The translations under genes and the position numbers were made by a program. From contig CM059582.1 in assembly GCA_030407085.1 (NCBI GenBank), positions 66,794,001 to 66,858,000 on the forward strand: a DNA stretch of 64,000 nt, written 5' to 3'. The stretch is from Trichopria drosophilae. Its lineage: Eukaryota > Arthropoda > Insecta > Hymenoptera > Diapriidae. Position 1 is the stretch's first letter. Every line of letters begins with the position of its first letter. This document shows, in pieces, positions 22,120 through 35,189 of this stretch. The notes under the pieces were generated by a model. That model made no database searches and was not told where the DNA came from. It worked only from the letters and a program-made list of their open reading frames with translations.

Positions 22120-25100
22120 AAGATGAAAGAAATGACAAATAATTAATATACCTTACGGTAAATACTTTTTAATCGATACATTCAAAGAACTAAGGTTACT
22201 GAGTACTTTCTTGCTTAGTCGTTATTAGCGCTGTTCAGAATTAGCTAAATCACGGTCTAGTACTTCCCTTGCTACTCTTGAAAAATGTGCTGGGCAACCA
22301 TTTTACTTTCTTTGACCTGAAACGAATTCTGGTGACATTCTCAATTTGTAACGATATTTTACACATTTTCATTTTTATCATCGAACCAAAACGCAAAAAC
22401 TCGTCGATCAAATTGGTGCATTTTTTTCCGAGGAATCCAAATCTACAATAAATAATGGGGGGCCCTATATAAGTTTTATTGTTTCCCCTCCCCCCTCCCA
22501 CAGGGGCGAAGCTCCACCTCCACCACCACCTGCGGACATACTGCTCCCTCCATATGGAGCTCCGCCACCACCATCACCTGCGGACATAACGCTCCACCTG
22601 AACAGGACGATGGGTAGTATTATAATAATTATTACAATTACCACCCATGCTATGCGTACCATACGTGTAGTAAGTAATGTTATTACGGAATTTTTCTTTT
22701 TTTGATAACTTGTATTGTTTTGATATTATTTTTGGGAAAATACTTCCTGTGTAAAATCTTGACTTGACCTGAGTTTCATTATCGTAACATGTTTTTATAT
22801 CTAAAACCTTAGTTTGATATTACTTACGGAATAAAAGAATGATTTTTTCTCTGAAACCTTCCTTCGACATAAGATTCACTATCGTAATAAGATTTTAGAT
22901 CTAACATCTTGTATTGAAGTTGGCTGTGATTGGTCATAAATGTCACATGATTGCAGCACAGAGGTAGAAGCGATGCTTCCCCTATTGCCAATCCAGCGAG
23001 GTTCTACTATATATAGATATTTAAATTTTTTTTAATTATATATATGATTTAAATTTTACCGAGACTCCCAGTAATCGGAAATCAATTATAGTTCATTGGA
23101 ATTCGCTATTTCAACCACAAAGAGTAAATATGCATTGATATGTATTAATATAATTTCGATAAAATCAATTTAATTACAATTATGATCATGTATTAAATTG
23201 CAATTCTATTTTATAGAAATTCTATTTTAGTAGATTTCAACAAACATATTATTTATATACTTATTTGGATTTCAGAATATAATTTTAATCCACATTTTTG
23301 TACTAACATAATGTTAAAGTATTTTTCGACTAGAATGCATTCAAAAAGTTCAATCAGCGAAATAACAAATTAGAAAAAGGATTTATAGTTCAGAACTATT
23401 TTCGGATTACTTATATGAAATTTGTAATTTTAGGAGGCCTAGTGGCAGTGGCAGTGGCAGAGGCAGAGGCAGAGGCATGTTATTTATGAACAGTTATCAC
23501 CTTTGCATTATTATCTAATTTCTAATTATGCACACTTAGTTGATTGTACTATTTTTTATCTTTATCGGATCATGACTTACCATGAAACGACAAATCTAAA
23601 TTAATATAATACGGAGCATCCCCTTGCTATATATTCTATAAACTATGGCTCAGAGTGGCTTCTTCGCAGAGAAATAGCACAGCATATCGATTCTTCATCA
23701 TCTAGATCTGTTTGTTCAGGTTCAAGTTCAAATTCAAGTTCATTGATTTTCTTCCACAAATCGACATCTGCACAAACCTGTAAAAAAACACAACATTTTC
23801 CCAAAGCATTTTATTCCACGGAAAATGACCTAATTAATAAAGTAATGGATAAATATACTTATCTTATTTTGTAATCTTGCAATATCTTGAAGTACGTAAA
23901 CAGTGCAGTCTAACCTTCATTCCATTCATAACAGCTAATAGCAAGCCGCGAAATCTAAGATGCAGACCGCCATATTGAAATTCGATCGAAAATCGAATCG
24001 CGGTCGCAATGTTGTCGATTCCTGTCACACTCAAGCTAAATGGCATCTAGCTGTCTCTATGTCCCATAGCAGAGGAAGCGAGTGTCGAGCCTTCTCGCTC
24101 TCATGCTAAACGGCATCTATCTGTCTCTATGTTGAAGAATGAAAAACAGATGATTGCTACCTCACGAACCACTAAACCGATTTCAATCGGACTAGGTTTA
24201 AATGAAAGATAACAAAAATAAAAAATACTGGGCATAGCATGATTAAGAACTTTTTTGGAGGTGAAGCGTAGACGAAACATATGTGTTCAATGTTGTGACA
24301 TTTTAACTATGTTAGCGACAAACGAGTAGCGGTCGCTCGCGCGCTGAGAACTTAGCGCAACGAGCAACCGCTCCTCTTGATCAAATATCAACTGTTGAAA
24401 TTTATTATTTATTAATAACAAGACTTTTCAGAAGAGTCAAAAACTATCAAATTTGATTATTAAAATTGTTACTTTTCTTACAATTTTTAATAATTTTCAA
24501 CGCTGACTTTTTTATGCATATTTCGTAACCAATCGATTTCTCGCATGCATTTTAAAAAAAAGTATATGCGGAATCCATCTAATTGTAAAATGATGCAGGC
24601 AGACCGATTGTGTGTTAAGAATTAACTTCAAGAAGCAATATCCTACGTGAAAAATAAAGGAATACACGTTTGTTTACATTTTTATAAACAATTTTTTATT
24701 TGTATTCTTTACCAAAAATTATGACTCCAAATTTCGTCTATTCAGATGCTCCGAATTTACTTACTTTTTAACCTTTCATTCGTGCTCTGGATTTTTTCTT
24801 GCATTTTTCATACTTTTTTAAAATATTTCGAAATGTGAATTTTAAATGGATTCGACTTATAAGGGGTGAAAAAAGAAAAATTCTAAAGTGATGAACAATA
24901 TGAATGTTTAATTGTTCGACACGCTATCATTTTGTAGGTCGAAAATGGTAAAAAACAAAAAATAAAGGGGTCAAAATAAATGTGGTGATTCCCTTTAAAC
25001 TTCTGAATGGATATTTATACATTGCACTATTGGTTTTCGGTTTTAGCTTTGGTTTTAACATCTTGACTCTACTTTTCACAACTACGACGTTTATCAACAG

Positions 25101-26190
25101 ATTTATTTTTGCAAGGAGAAAGAAAGAATATTTTATTTGTATTTTGCATGTAAAATGGATATATTTCTTACTTATTTCTGCCAGTAATGCTTCATACAGA
25201 ACAGATAAAAACGCAGGGATGTATTGGTTTGGAACTTAATTACTTTTAATCCCATGATTCATGCTACATTACATACACGATCGAGCGTTTTTCGCTTATA
25301 AGTAAAAAATAACCATTTGCATCGCAAAATACTTCAAATAAAAGTTGTAGATGATAAAATTAAGAACAATTTTCATTTTATTATGTAATGCTGTGCGTTC
25401 AATATTTACGGAGATATGAACGTTTAAAAAACAAATTAACGCACAATCGGAACGTTTTTTGCGATGAAATCAATAATTACTCGAAAACGGTGCTTCATGT
25501 GCGGAAAGTGCATATACTGAAATTTTGAATCTTTATATTTAAGAAAAAAATCATTTTGATCATAAATCCACGATGGTACAAAAGAAAAATATGAAAAATT
25601 GTTATTTTCGTATACTTTTTTTGTAAATAAGTATTTTTTGGCTACATTTAGACAGTAGTAGAATCCGAACTGTTTTGAAGAGCATGAAATTAGCTGCGTA
25701 AAGTGAGCATTTGTTGGAGTTTCTACGATGAATAATTGTTGAAGAGTTATGGCCGTTGGAAGTTTCATGCAAAAAAGTCAAAATTAATAACAATTATAAT
25801 TTTTGTGTAAAAACAGGCGTAAAAATTTGTGTTAAAAATCGGTTATCTACTGATATTGAAATTAAATTATTAATAATAATAGTAATAATAATAACAAAAG
25901 GAATAAAGGGGGCCAAATTTCACACTGATGCTAATCTGGTAGAGATTTTATCCAAAAATTTATCGAATTAAAATTGTAAGAATTAAAATGATTATAATTT
26001 ATTACATTCATTTATATCCATTCAATCTATTCGAAAGAACATTTTTACATAAAAATACAAATTTCCAAATGATAAAATAAATGGTGAAAAAGTGAAGAAT
26101 TTACTCGTTTCATATTGTTGTTATTCTTAGTAATAATATTATTTATAAATATTATATTTATAAATATTAACTATTTATAAACATCGGCGA
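22120..26190. other. AT-rich region without a supported gene
   Basis: Short low-complexity tracts are visible: a C-rich/CCACCA stretch with a repeated CACCTGCGGACAT word (22490-22600), a (GGCAGT/GGCAGA) hexamer run at 23444-23475, a duplicated 30-bp word GCTAAAYGGCATCTAKCTGT (24033 and 24103), and a hairpin at 24326-24372. ORFs are short and lack motifs. Confidence 0.4.
23444..23476. repeat. GGCAGT/GGCAGA hexamer repeat
   Basis: Five to six units in a row. Confidence 0.85.
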
Positions 26191-26195
26191 GTAGG

Positions 26196-28202
26196 TTGAA
26201 GGGAACTGAAAACGCTATTGCCAAGACCCGCCAAGCTACGGCGTCTGTTTTGTCCATAATGTCTTCAGCTCGATGTGACTCAAGAAGTGCTGCCCTAAAA
26301 TTATATGGTGCTTCTATTTTAGCTACCCTTTTGAATACTGCCCCCTGTTGGGCCCTTGGTCATCTTCATTGTCTGGACTCAATCCCGGTTGATTTTTTTA
26401 AAAAATGGCTTAAGCTTCCTAAATTTACGCCGGCATACCTTTTGCGCCTCGAATTAGGTCTCTACCACATATCAGTAGAAATTATACGTAGAGCGCTAAC
26501 CCTAATCCTTAAATATTTGCAACAAGCTTCGAATAGCTTGACGCGGTTTAACCTTTTTCATGCCAAACGACCATAATGTTGTCATGTTTTTCTAGTGAAT
26601 ATTTATTTGTGTAATGATAAGCAAACAAATTTCAAAACCATATTTTCTGACTTGTTATTGTCCGTACTTTTTAAATCTGCTATTAGTTTTGTTCTATGAT
26701 ATTTGATTTTTTCAAAATGGCGGCTAATTTACAAAAAAAAAACGTGATTTTTTAAATTTGTTTATTTGTTTAACGTACTGGCTAGTAATGTTCCCGTTTC
26801 CATATTGGCACAAGTGTCTAGATCCTGTGGAATAATCACCATAACTAAAATTTAAAATTTAAAATGGCCGATCCAATATGGCGGCTTTTACGCATATTTT
26901 TAATGTTTTTTCTTTTTTTATATGTTTTTAATCCCTGGCGTTTACTTTTTTAATTGCTTTGTTATATTTATCTCAGTCTGATACCGACTATGCTAGAAAA
27001 TAGCTATACAAGATATGTAATTCAAAATGGCTGAAAATATTATATTTTTATTATAATATATATTTATTATGTATATCTTAGTTTGATATCGATTATGCAA
27101 GAAAATAACAATACAAGATGATGTGGAATTAAAAATAGTGGAAAATATTCTATTCATTCATAATCGATATCAAACTGAGATAAATATAATAAATCTAATG
27201 AAAAAGTAAATGTCATGGACTAAAAACATAAAATAAAATTAAAAAACCCGTAAAAACCCTCATATTGGATCGGCCATTTTGAATTTTAACATCCTGCGTA
27301 GCTTAAATTTTAGTTGTGGTTATTATTCCACAGGACCCAGACGCTTGTACCGATGTGACAACGAGAACATTATTAGCCAGTAGATCAAACAAATAAAAAA
27401 TATAAAAACTCACGTTTTTTTGCAAATTAACCGCCATTTTGAAAGAATCAATCGTTATAGAAGGAGACTAATAGCAGATTTGAAAAGTACGAAAAAAAGT
27501 AGGTCAGAAAATATGGTTTTGAAATTTGTTTGTTTACCATTACACAGCTAAATATTCATTTCAAAATCACAAAATAATTCTGGACTTTTTGCATGACAAG
27601 GGTTAATTAGGTTATACGAGCTCAGTTCTGGTGACTCGGACGAGTTGGCTCTCAACTGGATCACCCAGTTGAAATTAGTTTTGGACTCACCTACTGACGA
27701 CAATTTATGGGCCGAGTTTACGGCTGAAAATTGGGAGTCTGACACAGCATCGGCTTGCGAAGTTTTTGCCACTCTCCAGCGCAACCTTGATCTTCATCGC
27801 TATTTTGAGTCAGACTTGATCCAGATCCCAATATACGGGCAATTCTCGGATAGTCTTTCCTCTATTGCCCCAGAGCGGTGCCAGCCTTCCCATTTGCGCC
27901 TTAAAGTTCAATTAAGAACGGCCACGATATTTTCGCGTTCATTCTGTATTGGATATACTGTTTCTGTCTGCAATCCTAATGAACCGTGCTCGGATTGTAA
28001 CATGGGCTGCAGAGAGACTTTAATACATATTCTATGTGACTGCCCTCTTTCCAACTCATCAAGATCCTTACTCCGCCGTAACACTCTATTGTCAAATTGT
28101 ACTGATGAAATATAGTAGCCTTTCTGATTCATTCCGCGGACCCACGCGTGCTCAAGATTCTTTTTGGCCTTGTGAGTTCGTGCTTCGCCAGAAGACAATT
28201 TG
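26196..28202 (+). pseudogene. Non-LTR retrotransposon reverse transcriptase, C-terminal part (copy 2), interrupted
   Basis: The first part (26196-26551) reads AALKLYGASILATLL, APCWALGHL, FFKKWLKLPKFTPAYLLRLELG, the same domain as the fragment at 4314-5190. A TTAA-flanked palindromic element (26552-27602) then interrupts it. The second part resumes with LYELSSGDSDELALNWI (from about 27607) and runs to a C-terminal zinc knuckle (PCSDCNMGCRETLIHILCDCP, split here as CSDC..C...H...C), stopping at 28113. A conserved-looking tail ADPRVLKILFGLVSS continues in another frame to 28202. A one-base frame difference remains across the insertion. The 3' UTR probably extends to about 28686, ending in ATAACT repeats. 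Confidence 0.8.
26548..27606. mobile_element. piggyBac-like non-autonomous palindromic element with TTAA duplication
   Basis: TTAA at 26548-26551 and 27603-27606 flank ends ACCTTTTTCATGCC.. and ..GCATGACAAGGG. The two halves are near-complete reverse complements: CAAACAAATTTCAAAACCAT at about 26625 mirrors 27512-27532, and the central GATATCGATTATG region folds back. The arms are about 500 bp and there is no ORF. TTAA targets and CCYTT-type ends fit piggyBac-derived MITEs; the family call is inference. Confidence 0.75.
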
Positions 28203-28330
28203 TCTAAGAATTTTAAGTCAGCTCGATTTCAAATATGTAATGGGTCTAAAGTATTTCAAGAATTCAATTATCTCTGGACTGTTTTCTATTTTCAATTTTA
28301 TGTATATTACTGTATGGCACTACTGAAGAG

Positions 28331-28531
<201 letters not shown>

Positions 28532-28852
28532 AATGTTACACGATAGTGTGCCGGTTGCGTGTGTGCAGCGTACCTTATTTTTGTTGTTGTTTATACTTTC
28601 TATGCACTTATGGTAAATTGTGTACTCCACCCTTAAGAATTTATGTATTCATATATGGGTTAATAAACTATAACTATAACTATATATAAACAGTACTTGG
28701 AAATTTTGTTATGGGAATATCATTTTCATTATCAGAGAAAGCTCATTTCCTTCAAAACATAATTTAAAAAAGTTAAAAATAATTAAAATTTGCAATTTCT
28801 ACGGTTCTTAAATAGTTTATAACAAATAGGCTTTAAAAAAAACAATACTCCT

Positions 28853-28928
28853 CTATCGAGATTTGAATCCGTGAAACATTAGTTACGAAACAGATGCTAT
28901 ACCGCCTGAGCCAACATAGCTTCTCTAA
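28853..28928 (-). ncRNA. tRNA-like sequence (pseudogene or SINE head)
   Basis: On the minus strand an A-box-like TTGGCTCAGGCGGTATAGC and a B-box-like GGATTCAAATCTC lie 34 bp apart, the spacing of a tRNA. A CGT sits at the anticodon position. The anticodon stem pairs poorly, so I do not call a functional tRNA. Confidence 0.3.
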
Positions 28929-28989
28929 CAATTTGCGATCTTCGCTTCATATAAGTTGTAACGAGATTCGTCACAGATCTCACCCCACC

Positions 28990-30665
28990 TTTCGTAAATT
29001 CCCAGTTTCCCAGAAAAGGGACAGAGGATCACGAAGAAGCCGCGCAGCGGCAAGTCGACAGGATACGAAAACCATCCTGAATCGCCGCATATCGTAGGAC
29101 GTCATAAACCGAATTGTTTCCCCTATTCAAAAAGGTACATCCTCTCCTCTCACCTCCCACTACCGGTCCGTCAACTGCAATTGCAGCGGTTGAACGGCAA
29201 ATTTTCAATTCTCGAAGAAGCTCCGCTCGTGTGAGAACTCTTCTCTCATCACACCTTCGATGCGCGAGCCTCTTCCCCCGTTTTTGCCCCTCATATATCA
29301 CCAAGCTGAGGAATCGGTGCTCCAACGATAGTCGCCTCGACGCGCGAGAGCCCGTTTCCATTTTTCGTTCCCACCATGGCGACTGCCCCGTTAGCCGTTC
29401 GCCTCGGTCGTGCGTGCATGCATCCACCGCACGTTCTCCACGCACGAGCCCTTCCCCCCCCCCTCCCCCCCGCTGGATTTTTCCATGCGGCGTGTGTGCT
29501 TCGACGTTCGTCGCAATCGCGACACGCAAGGAACCGATGTTCGCTTCCGTTTCCCCACCACGGCTACGCACTCGCCAGCCGTCCCAAGCCGTTCGAGCGA
29601 CAATTGGACGCTCCATGCAGCGCGCCCGCGTGCCGATGCCCCTTCTTTCGTTCGCCTGTAATTCGCAGGCCCCTCTCTGTGTCGGGCTCAGGTAGCCGTC
29701 GCTGCGTCCGTCTCATTCTCTCCCCCTCCTTTTGTGCGTGCCTCCTTGCACGTACGACAACTTTCGTTGCGTCCACCATTTCAAGCCCTAGTTGACAGTC
29801 GTCCCTCGGCACAGCTCCACGGCAGACCTGATGCCGTGTTCTCCATCTAATGCCGCCCAAAACCATTTCATAAAAAACGGAGAGACGATCTCCCGTCCGT
29901 CTCTTTCAAGGACACGGAAATTCCGCTGTCCCGCCCCGCTCTGAGACGCCCAATATGCTGCATCTCTCTCTCACACAAGAGGGAATGTACGCACCCCTCT
30001 CTGTGCTATGAGACGAAGTCTCTCTACTTTCCCTCTTCCACACCGCCGTCACACACCTATCCTATTTAACTCTAAATCGCTGTCCTTTTCCTTCTGTTTG
30101 CCCGTCACATCTCCTATTTCTTTTCCTCACTTCCCCCCGACGTTCTGCGATACGCACGAAGCGGCAACACCGCGCTCGCGGCACGCGCCTCGGAAATTCC
30201 GGCGCGAGCACCGACACATTCGCCGTACGTATCTCCGATCGAGCGGTTCAATCATTCGAGTGACGCGTGCACCATAAACCCAATCATTGGAAAAGAAGAA
30301 TATTGGAAGTGTGACCCGTTTTCAAAGAACTTTGGAAGTGCAAGGTGTGACGCGTGCTCCCTAACCGACAGAAAACCACCTCGAGGAGCTGCGCCACCCC
30401 AGCCAATCCTCGGGCGTCATCCAGGAGCGACATCAGCCACTCCGAACGAGGAATTCGCCGTCCCGAGTGGACCGTCACCCCGTTCCGTGCACCGATTTTC
30501 CGTGAGTACCGCCGCCCCGCATACATTTTTGTACCCCCTTCGCTTTTCATTTCTGTCTGTGTAACCGGTCATTTCAAAAGAAATTTTCTCCCGTCGCGTG
30601 ATTCCGAATCCACCCCTTTTTTGTGTACAGCCGTTCTCTTTTTTGTGTGTGAGAAATATAAATTG
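28990..30665 (+). promoter_or_regulatory. GC-rich, pyrimidine-biased segment; possible promoter and first exon
   Basis: About 1.7 kb of CpG-rich sequence is flanked by AT-rich DNA. Pyrimidine runs (CCCCCCCCTCCCCCCC near 29455) and many short arginine/proline/serine ORFs on both strands argue against coding. A strong donor-like site TTTTCC|GTGAGTACC lies near 30501, so 30280-30501 could be a non-coding first exon of a plus-strand host gene whose body is outside the window. Confidence 0.3.
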
Positions 30666-30879
30666 TCGAGTTAATTGCGCGGAGTATCTGATTTCTTTTT
30701 TTTTATAACCCTTTCCCCTCCGGAAAAACAACGGTTATAAATGGCATCCCTGGTGGGGAGCATATTTTGAGTAGAGTTGCGTTTGTTGTATTAAATTTTT
30801 GTTCAGCTCTTTTATAATCCGGAAAACGGTTGCAAAGTTACGACTTACAGTTTAAAAGGTAGGAAATTCAAATACGATT

Positions 30880-31032
30880 TTCTAGAAAACGATTGAGTAT
30901 TGCATCGATCTTTCTGATAATCAAAAGGGTGGTAAGTATGTGCTATATTATGGGAAAGTTTCAATAAAATCGGTGAGAATCGCACCTAAGGTTCCCTTGT
31001 GAGAGAATGAGATGACAATCTTTTACAACCTT

Positions 31033-31073
<41 letters not shown>

Positions 31074-32045
31074 GCTCCCGTATGCCGCGCCGCCTCGATC
31101 CCATATCCTTCCTGTATGTATGGATTATGCATCCACACATGAATGCAGACATATTCATACATGTAAGTCACATGACCATATTACATACGTATGCGTGTGG
31201 ACGCTCGCGGGGACCTGGGAAGCGCCCATAAAATAAGAGAGTACCTACGATCCCGATATTCGCTTTGAGCTCCATCTCACCGAAGAACGCGGAACTGATA
31301 TACATCAAATCTTTCTCGTGCCGCCAACACCCGCTTCGAGTCGCAATTTGTAGATTACGCCTCCAAAACATAATTAATTTGGATAAAAATGGGTTCAATG
31401 TAATCCACGAAGTGTCAGAAGTGATGCAATAAGCATTTTTAATGTGACGACTAACACATCATGTACGTGTGCCGTTGAAAAACAGGCCGATTTTATCCTT
31501 TTTTCTTGATTATCCAACAATCGTTGCGCCAATATCGAAGTGGTCGCTCATTCTAAAGAAATAGTAGCTTATAAAAAATACCCTTAATAATATAAAAAGT
31601 TAAAATTGAAGGCGTAATCTGCAAAGGAGTTTTACTTCTGGTTTGGTAGTTCCACAATGACCACCGCGGCGCTCAGGGGCTTCAGAAGAACACCTTAAAA
31701 TTATCTTATCACTTTAAAGAAATATTCATTAAAAATACTATGAAGGAATAAAAGAAAATACATTTTTCCTACAAAATGATATTTTATTTAAAATTCACAG
31801 TTTTTATCGTCTTTAATAGTTTATAACAAATTATGGAAAAAAGGGGAAAATTTGAATATTGTCTTGTCGTTTTGTGCGTACAAGATGGTGTAAGACGTCA
31901 GCGTAAAATCTTAAAACGTGTTTTTCTCGAAAACGACTGCGTATGGGGTCGTGTTGCTTTATGAGAAGTAAAAAGGTACTAAGCAGCACATTATGGCCAA
32001 GTTTCAACAAAATCGGAGAGCCATTCCTTAGAATCCCCTTTTATG
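30880..32045. repeat. Two diverged copies of a 110-120-bp dispersed repeat
   Basis: 30885-31005 and 31925-32042 share TCGAAAACGA/TAGAAAACGA, GTAAGTA.., ATTATGG..AAGTTTCAA and AAAATCGG..AGA in the same order and orientation. Otherwise 31070-32870 holds no supported gene. Confidence 0.45.
31030..31070. repeat. (CT)n microsatellite
   Basis: About 40 bp of CT repeats. Confidence 0.95.
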
Positions 32046-32870
32046 ACTAACTTAAAGACAAACTTTAAACACACTTTATTTAAACAAATTTACCATCTCA
32101 ATCAACCTTCCTTAATTTACTATCCCCTCACGAATATAACAATTTTTGTACAGAATTTAATGCTCTATCGTTTTTGTTTGAAACATTTTTTAAGCAGATT
32201 CGTATTGTACAAAATAAATACAAAAAACCTGATTTTTTTTAAAACGTTTAACTGCTTTTCACCCTTTAACATATTCTGGATCGACTCCAAAAACTATTCA
32301 GATTTGTTATGACCTATGGTCTGAGTCAAAGTAAAAAATAAATAAATACGTACCTAAATACTTCAATAAAATTCATCAACACTTTAATATAAAAAATTAC
32401 AAAACTACATACATTTTTTGTAATTTTAACTACTTCAAGATTATTGTGATCGTACCTGACCGTCATTACAATAAATTTTATGCGTTAGAAGTTACTGAAA
32501 TACATGTAAGATATAAATTTGGACCTATATATATTTTTTCAGATTTTGTTGTTGTTATTGCTAAATTTGACCTTCAAATGTCCTTGAACCCAACGTGATG
32601 AAAGTTAACCGACCTGAAATTCGGATTCAGCGATCTCGAAAACGTAAGGATATGTGGGTTTGGTTATGCATGCAGAAAGTTTGTTTATTTTGTAAACTTG
32701 TGTAGTTCCCAAAACTTCAAGTTGCTTGCGCGGTTATTCAAAGTGACTTTCACGACTTGGCACAAGAGATAATAAAGTTTTCTTTTTTTTCCTATTGAAT
32801 AAGTGTGGTTGCGTAATTTTTGTTCAAACTTTCATTTTTTGGACCACCCTAATATACAGTGTATATACAG

Positions 32871-33122
32871 GGTGTCCCATTTTAATCCTTTACCCGAAAT
32901 ATTATGAAAAGTAAATGAAACATTGTAATATCTCTCATATTTTTTAAGTTATGAATTTTTCTTTATAAAAATTTTTTTTTTTCATATGTGGTCTATTTAC
33001 GGCCAAATTGAAGGAGATTTATTTTTAGACCAAATTCTCCTAAAAAAAGGTGTAGGGGCCATATCGCAAATTTGTGTGAATACCTTAATTTTATATATAC
33101 ATATTGTATACCAGATATATGT
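32871..33122 (+). mobile_element. 5' end fragment of an IS630/Tc1-mariner element
   Basis: It starts at ATACAGGGTGTCCCATTTTAA and contains a leader (CATATGTGGTCTATTTACGG, GACCAAATTCTCCTAAAAAAA). The leader recurs at 35985-36185 beside transposase sequence. No coding part remains. Confidence 0.6.
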
Positions 33123-33124
33123 AT

Positions 33125-34664
33125 GGGACGTTCCACGTCAAACGGAACGGAGCTGTTGCCAAAAATTGGTGCAATGAAAAAAATCGGTTAAGGGCTTAAA
33201 TAATTTCACACACTCGTGTACTTTCGAAAGCATGTGGGCGATCTTGAAAATTCAATATGGCGGCCTAATTATAAGCGAGCAAAGTAAAAAAATTCATGAA
33301 CCCACAAATAATATCATAAATAAAAATGACAAAATCCATAAAAAAAAATTGACCAAAATTCTTTTTAACTTTTTTTGGGTCGCTCAATACAAACCTTGAC
33401 GCAGATTTTGATTTGAGTTTGAAAATTCAAAATGGCGGAACCAAAATCGTTGACAATTTTTAAAACTCTTTAAAATCGCTCAAAACTTGTTACTCGGGGG
33501 TTTTCGGGGTCGCTGATTACGAATATGACATCAGATTTCGAAAATTCAAAATGGCGGATCCAACATGGCCGACATTTTTCTTTAAGTTCATCGTATTCGC
33601 TCAAAACTTGTTACTCGGGGGGTTTCGGGGTCGCTGAATACGAATATGAAGTTTCTTTTATGTAATCAACGTCAATTTCTTAAATAATTGTACCGTTGGC
33701 ATTGGCGTTACCCGATGTACACCGCGGGGAGGTTGCACGATCGGGTTTTGTACATCGTGTTGCCCTTAAAAGGGCAGTTTGGAAAAGCTACTGCCTGAAT
33801 TTTGAAAAAGATCAATTTATTGAATTTAATAATGTTTCAAAGTTTTAGTTTCTCTAGTAGCTAGAGAAAATGTTATTTAAGTATTTTTCAGTAGTGCACA
33901 ATGTTCAAAGGAGTTGTGGCAGAAATAAACAGTACAAGGAGAAAAATGGATTTCGGTGGTATTTCCTACGAAGTAATGTAAATATTGACATGTACAAAAC
34001 AAAAGAGCGATGTTCAGATTGCGGCACGGTAAAATGTACAACGAAATATATAACATTATATTAAGCTTTCTATGTGTCCCTTCGTTTGTTCATAAGCCAA
34101 GTAAAATTCCCTGTTCAGTTTTCTCCGTGTATCGTCAATAACGGCAACACAAAACCAGAACAAGAACAAAAAAAACTATCGCATATTATAATTAGTCGTG
34201 TACTTATAAGTAAAAATGTCGGCCATGTTGGATCCGCCATTTTGAATTTTCGAAATCTGATGTCATATTCGTAATCAGCGACCCCGAAAACCCCCGAGTA
34301 ACAAGTTTTGAGCAATTTTAAAGAGTTTTAAAAATTGTCCACCATTTTAGTCCCGCCATTTTGAATCTTCAGACCCGAATCAAAATCTGCGTCAAGATTT
34401 GTATTAAGCGACCCAAAAAACGTTAAAAAAAATTTTGGTCAATTTTTTTTCATGGATTTTGTCATTTTTATTTATGATATTATTTGTGGGTTCATGATTT
34501 TTTTTACTTTGCTCGCTTATAATTAAGCCGCCATATTGAATTTTCAAGATCGCCCACATGTTTTCGAAAGTACACAAGTGTGCGATTTTTTTAAGCCCTT
34601 AACCGATTTTTTCGTTGCGCCAATTTTTGGCAACAGCTCTGTTCCGTTTGACGTGGAACGTCCC
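33125..34664. mobile_element. Large fold-back element with about 0.47-kb arms
   Basis: The ends GGGACGTTCCACGTCAAACG (33125) and its mirror (to 34664) begin arms running to about 33595 and from about 34215. The arms share GCTCGCTTATAATTA, ACCCACAAATAATATCATAA, TGACGCAGATTTTGATT, CTCGGGGGTTTTCGGGGTCG and several AAAATGGCGGA words. The central about 600 bp has a 64-codon ORF (33870-34064) with no recognised domain. The flanks are TA-rich so the duplication cannot be read. Confidence 0.8.
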
Positions 34665-34671
34665 ATATATA

Positions 34672-35180
34672 TACGTCCGAATATGATATGGTCGATTTCT
34701 CCGGCAAGGTCATTTTGAAGTCACACTTAAAACTTCCGGAACTGCGAATTAACTCAGCGGCAGTGCATTTTCGGGGAAATGTTTCCGACGAAAGTGGAAG
34801 GATTTTTCACTGGCTATTTAATTGGTACCATTGAATTTGACCTTGAAATAACCTTGGCTATAATATCGGTCATATCATATTCCGACGTAAAATGTTGTGC
34901 TCTTTTCGAATACACGAAAAAAATGGGAGGTTCCATTTAAAAAAATAAACTTGACCTTGAAATAACCTTCAAAGTCAAATTCAATATCGCTATTATATAG
35001 CTAGGGAAAAATCCTTTAACTTTTATCCGAAACATTTTTCCCGAAACTGCGCTTCCGCTGAGTTAATTCGCAGTTTCGCGACTTTTAAGTTTGATCTTGA
35101 AATGACCTTACCGGAAAAATTGACCGGACCTAAAATTTTATGCTTTTTCCGAATCTTTTGGCGGACCCTGTATATATAAC
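34672..35180. mobile_element. Smaller fold-back with TGACCTTGA words
   Basis: CCGGCAAGGTCATTT..TTAAAACTTCCGGAACTGCG (about 34700-34745) is mirrored at 35060-35125. The same words form the tandem repeat at 38690-39405. The right end is GGACCCTGTATATATA. Confidence 0.65.
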
Positions 35181-35189
35181 GGCAATACG

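Noticed and set aside
29029..29866. Overlapping 100-195-codon ORFs in GC-rich DNA, one with a CCACCATGG start at 29376
   Set aside because: Arg/Pro/Ser-rich composition in all frames, no domain, and comparable ORFs on both strands indicate compositional bias rather than a gene.
30961..31171. Arg-Glu repeat ORFs
   Set aside because: Translations of the CT/GA microsatellite.
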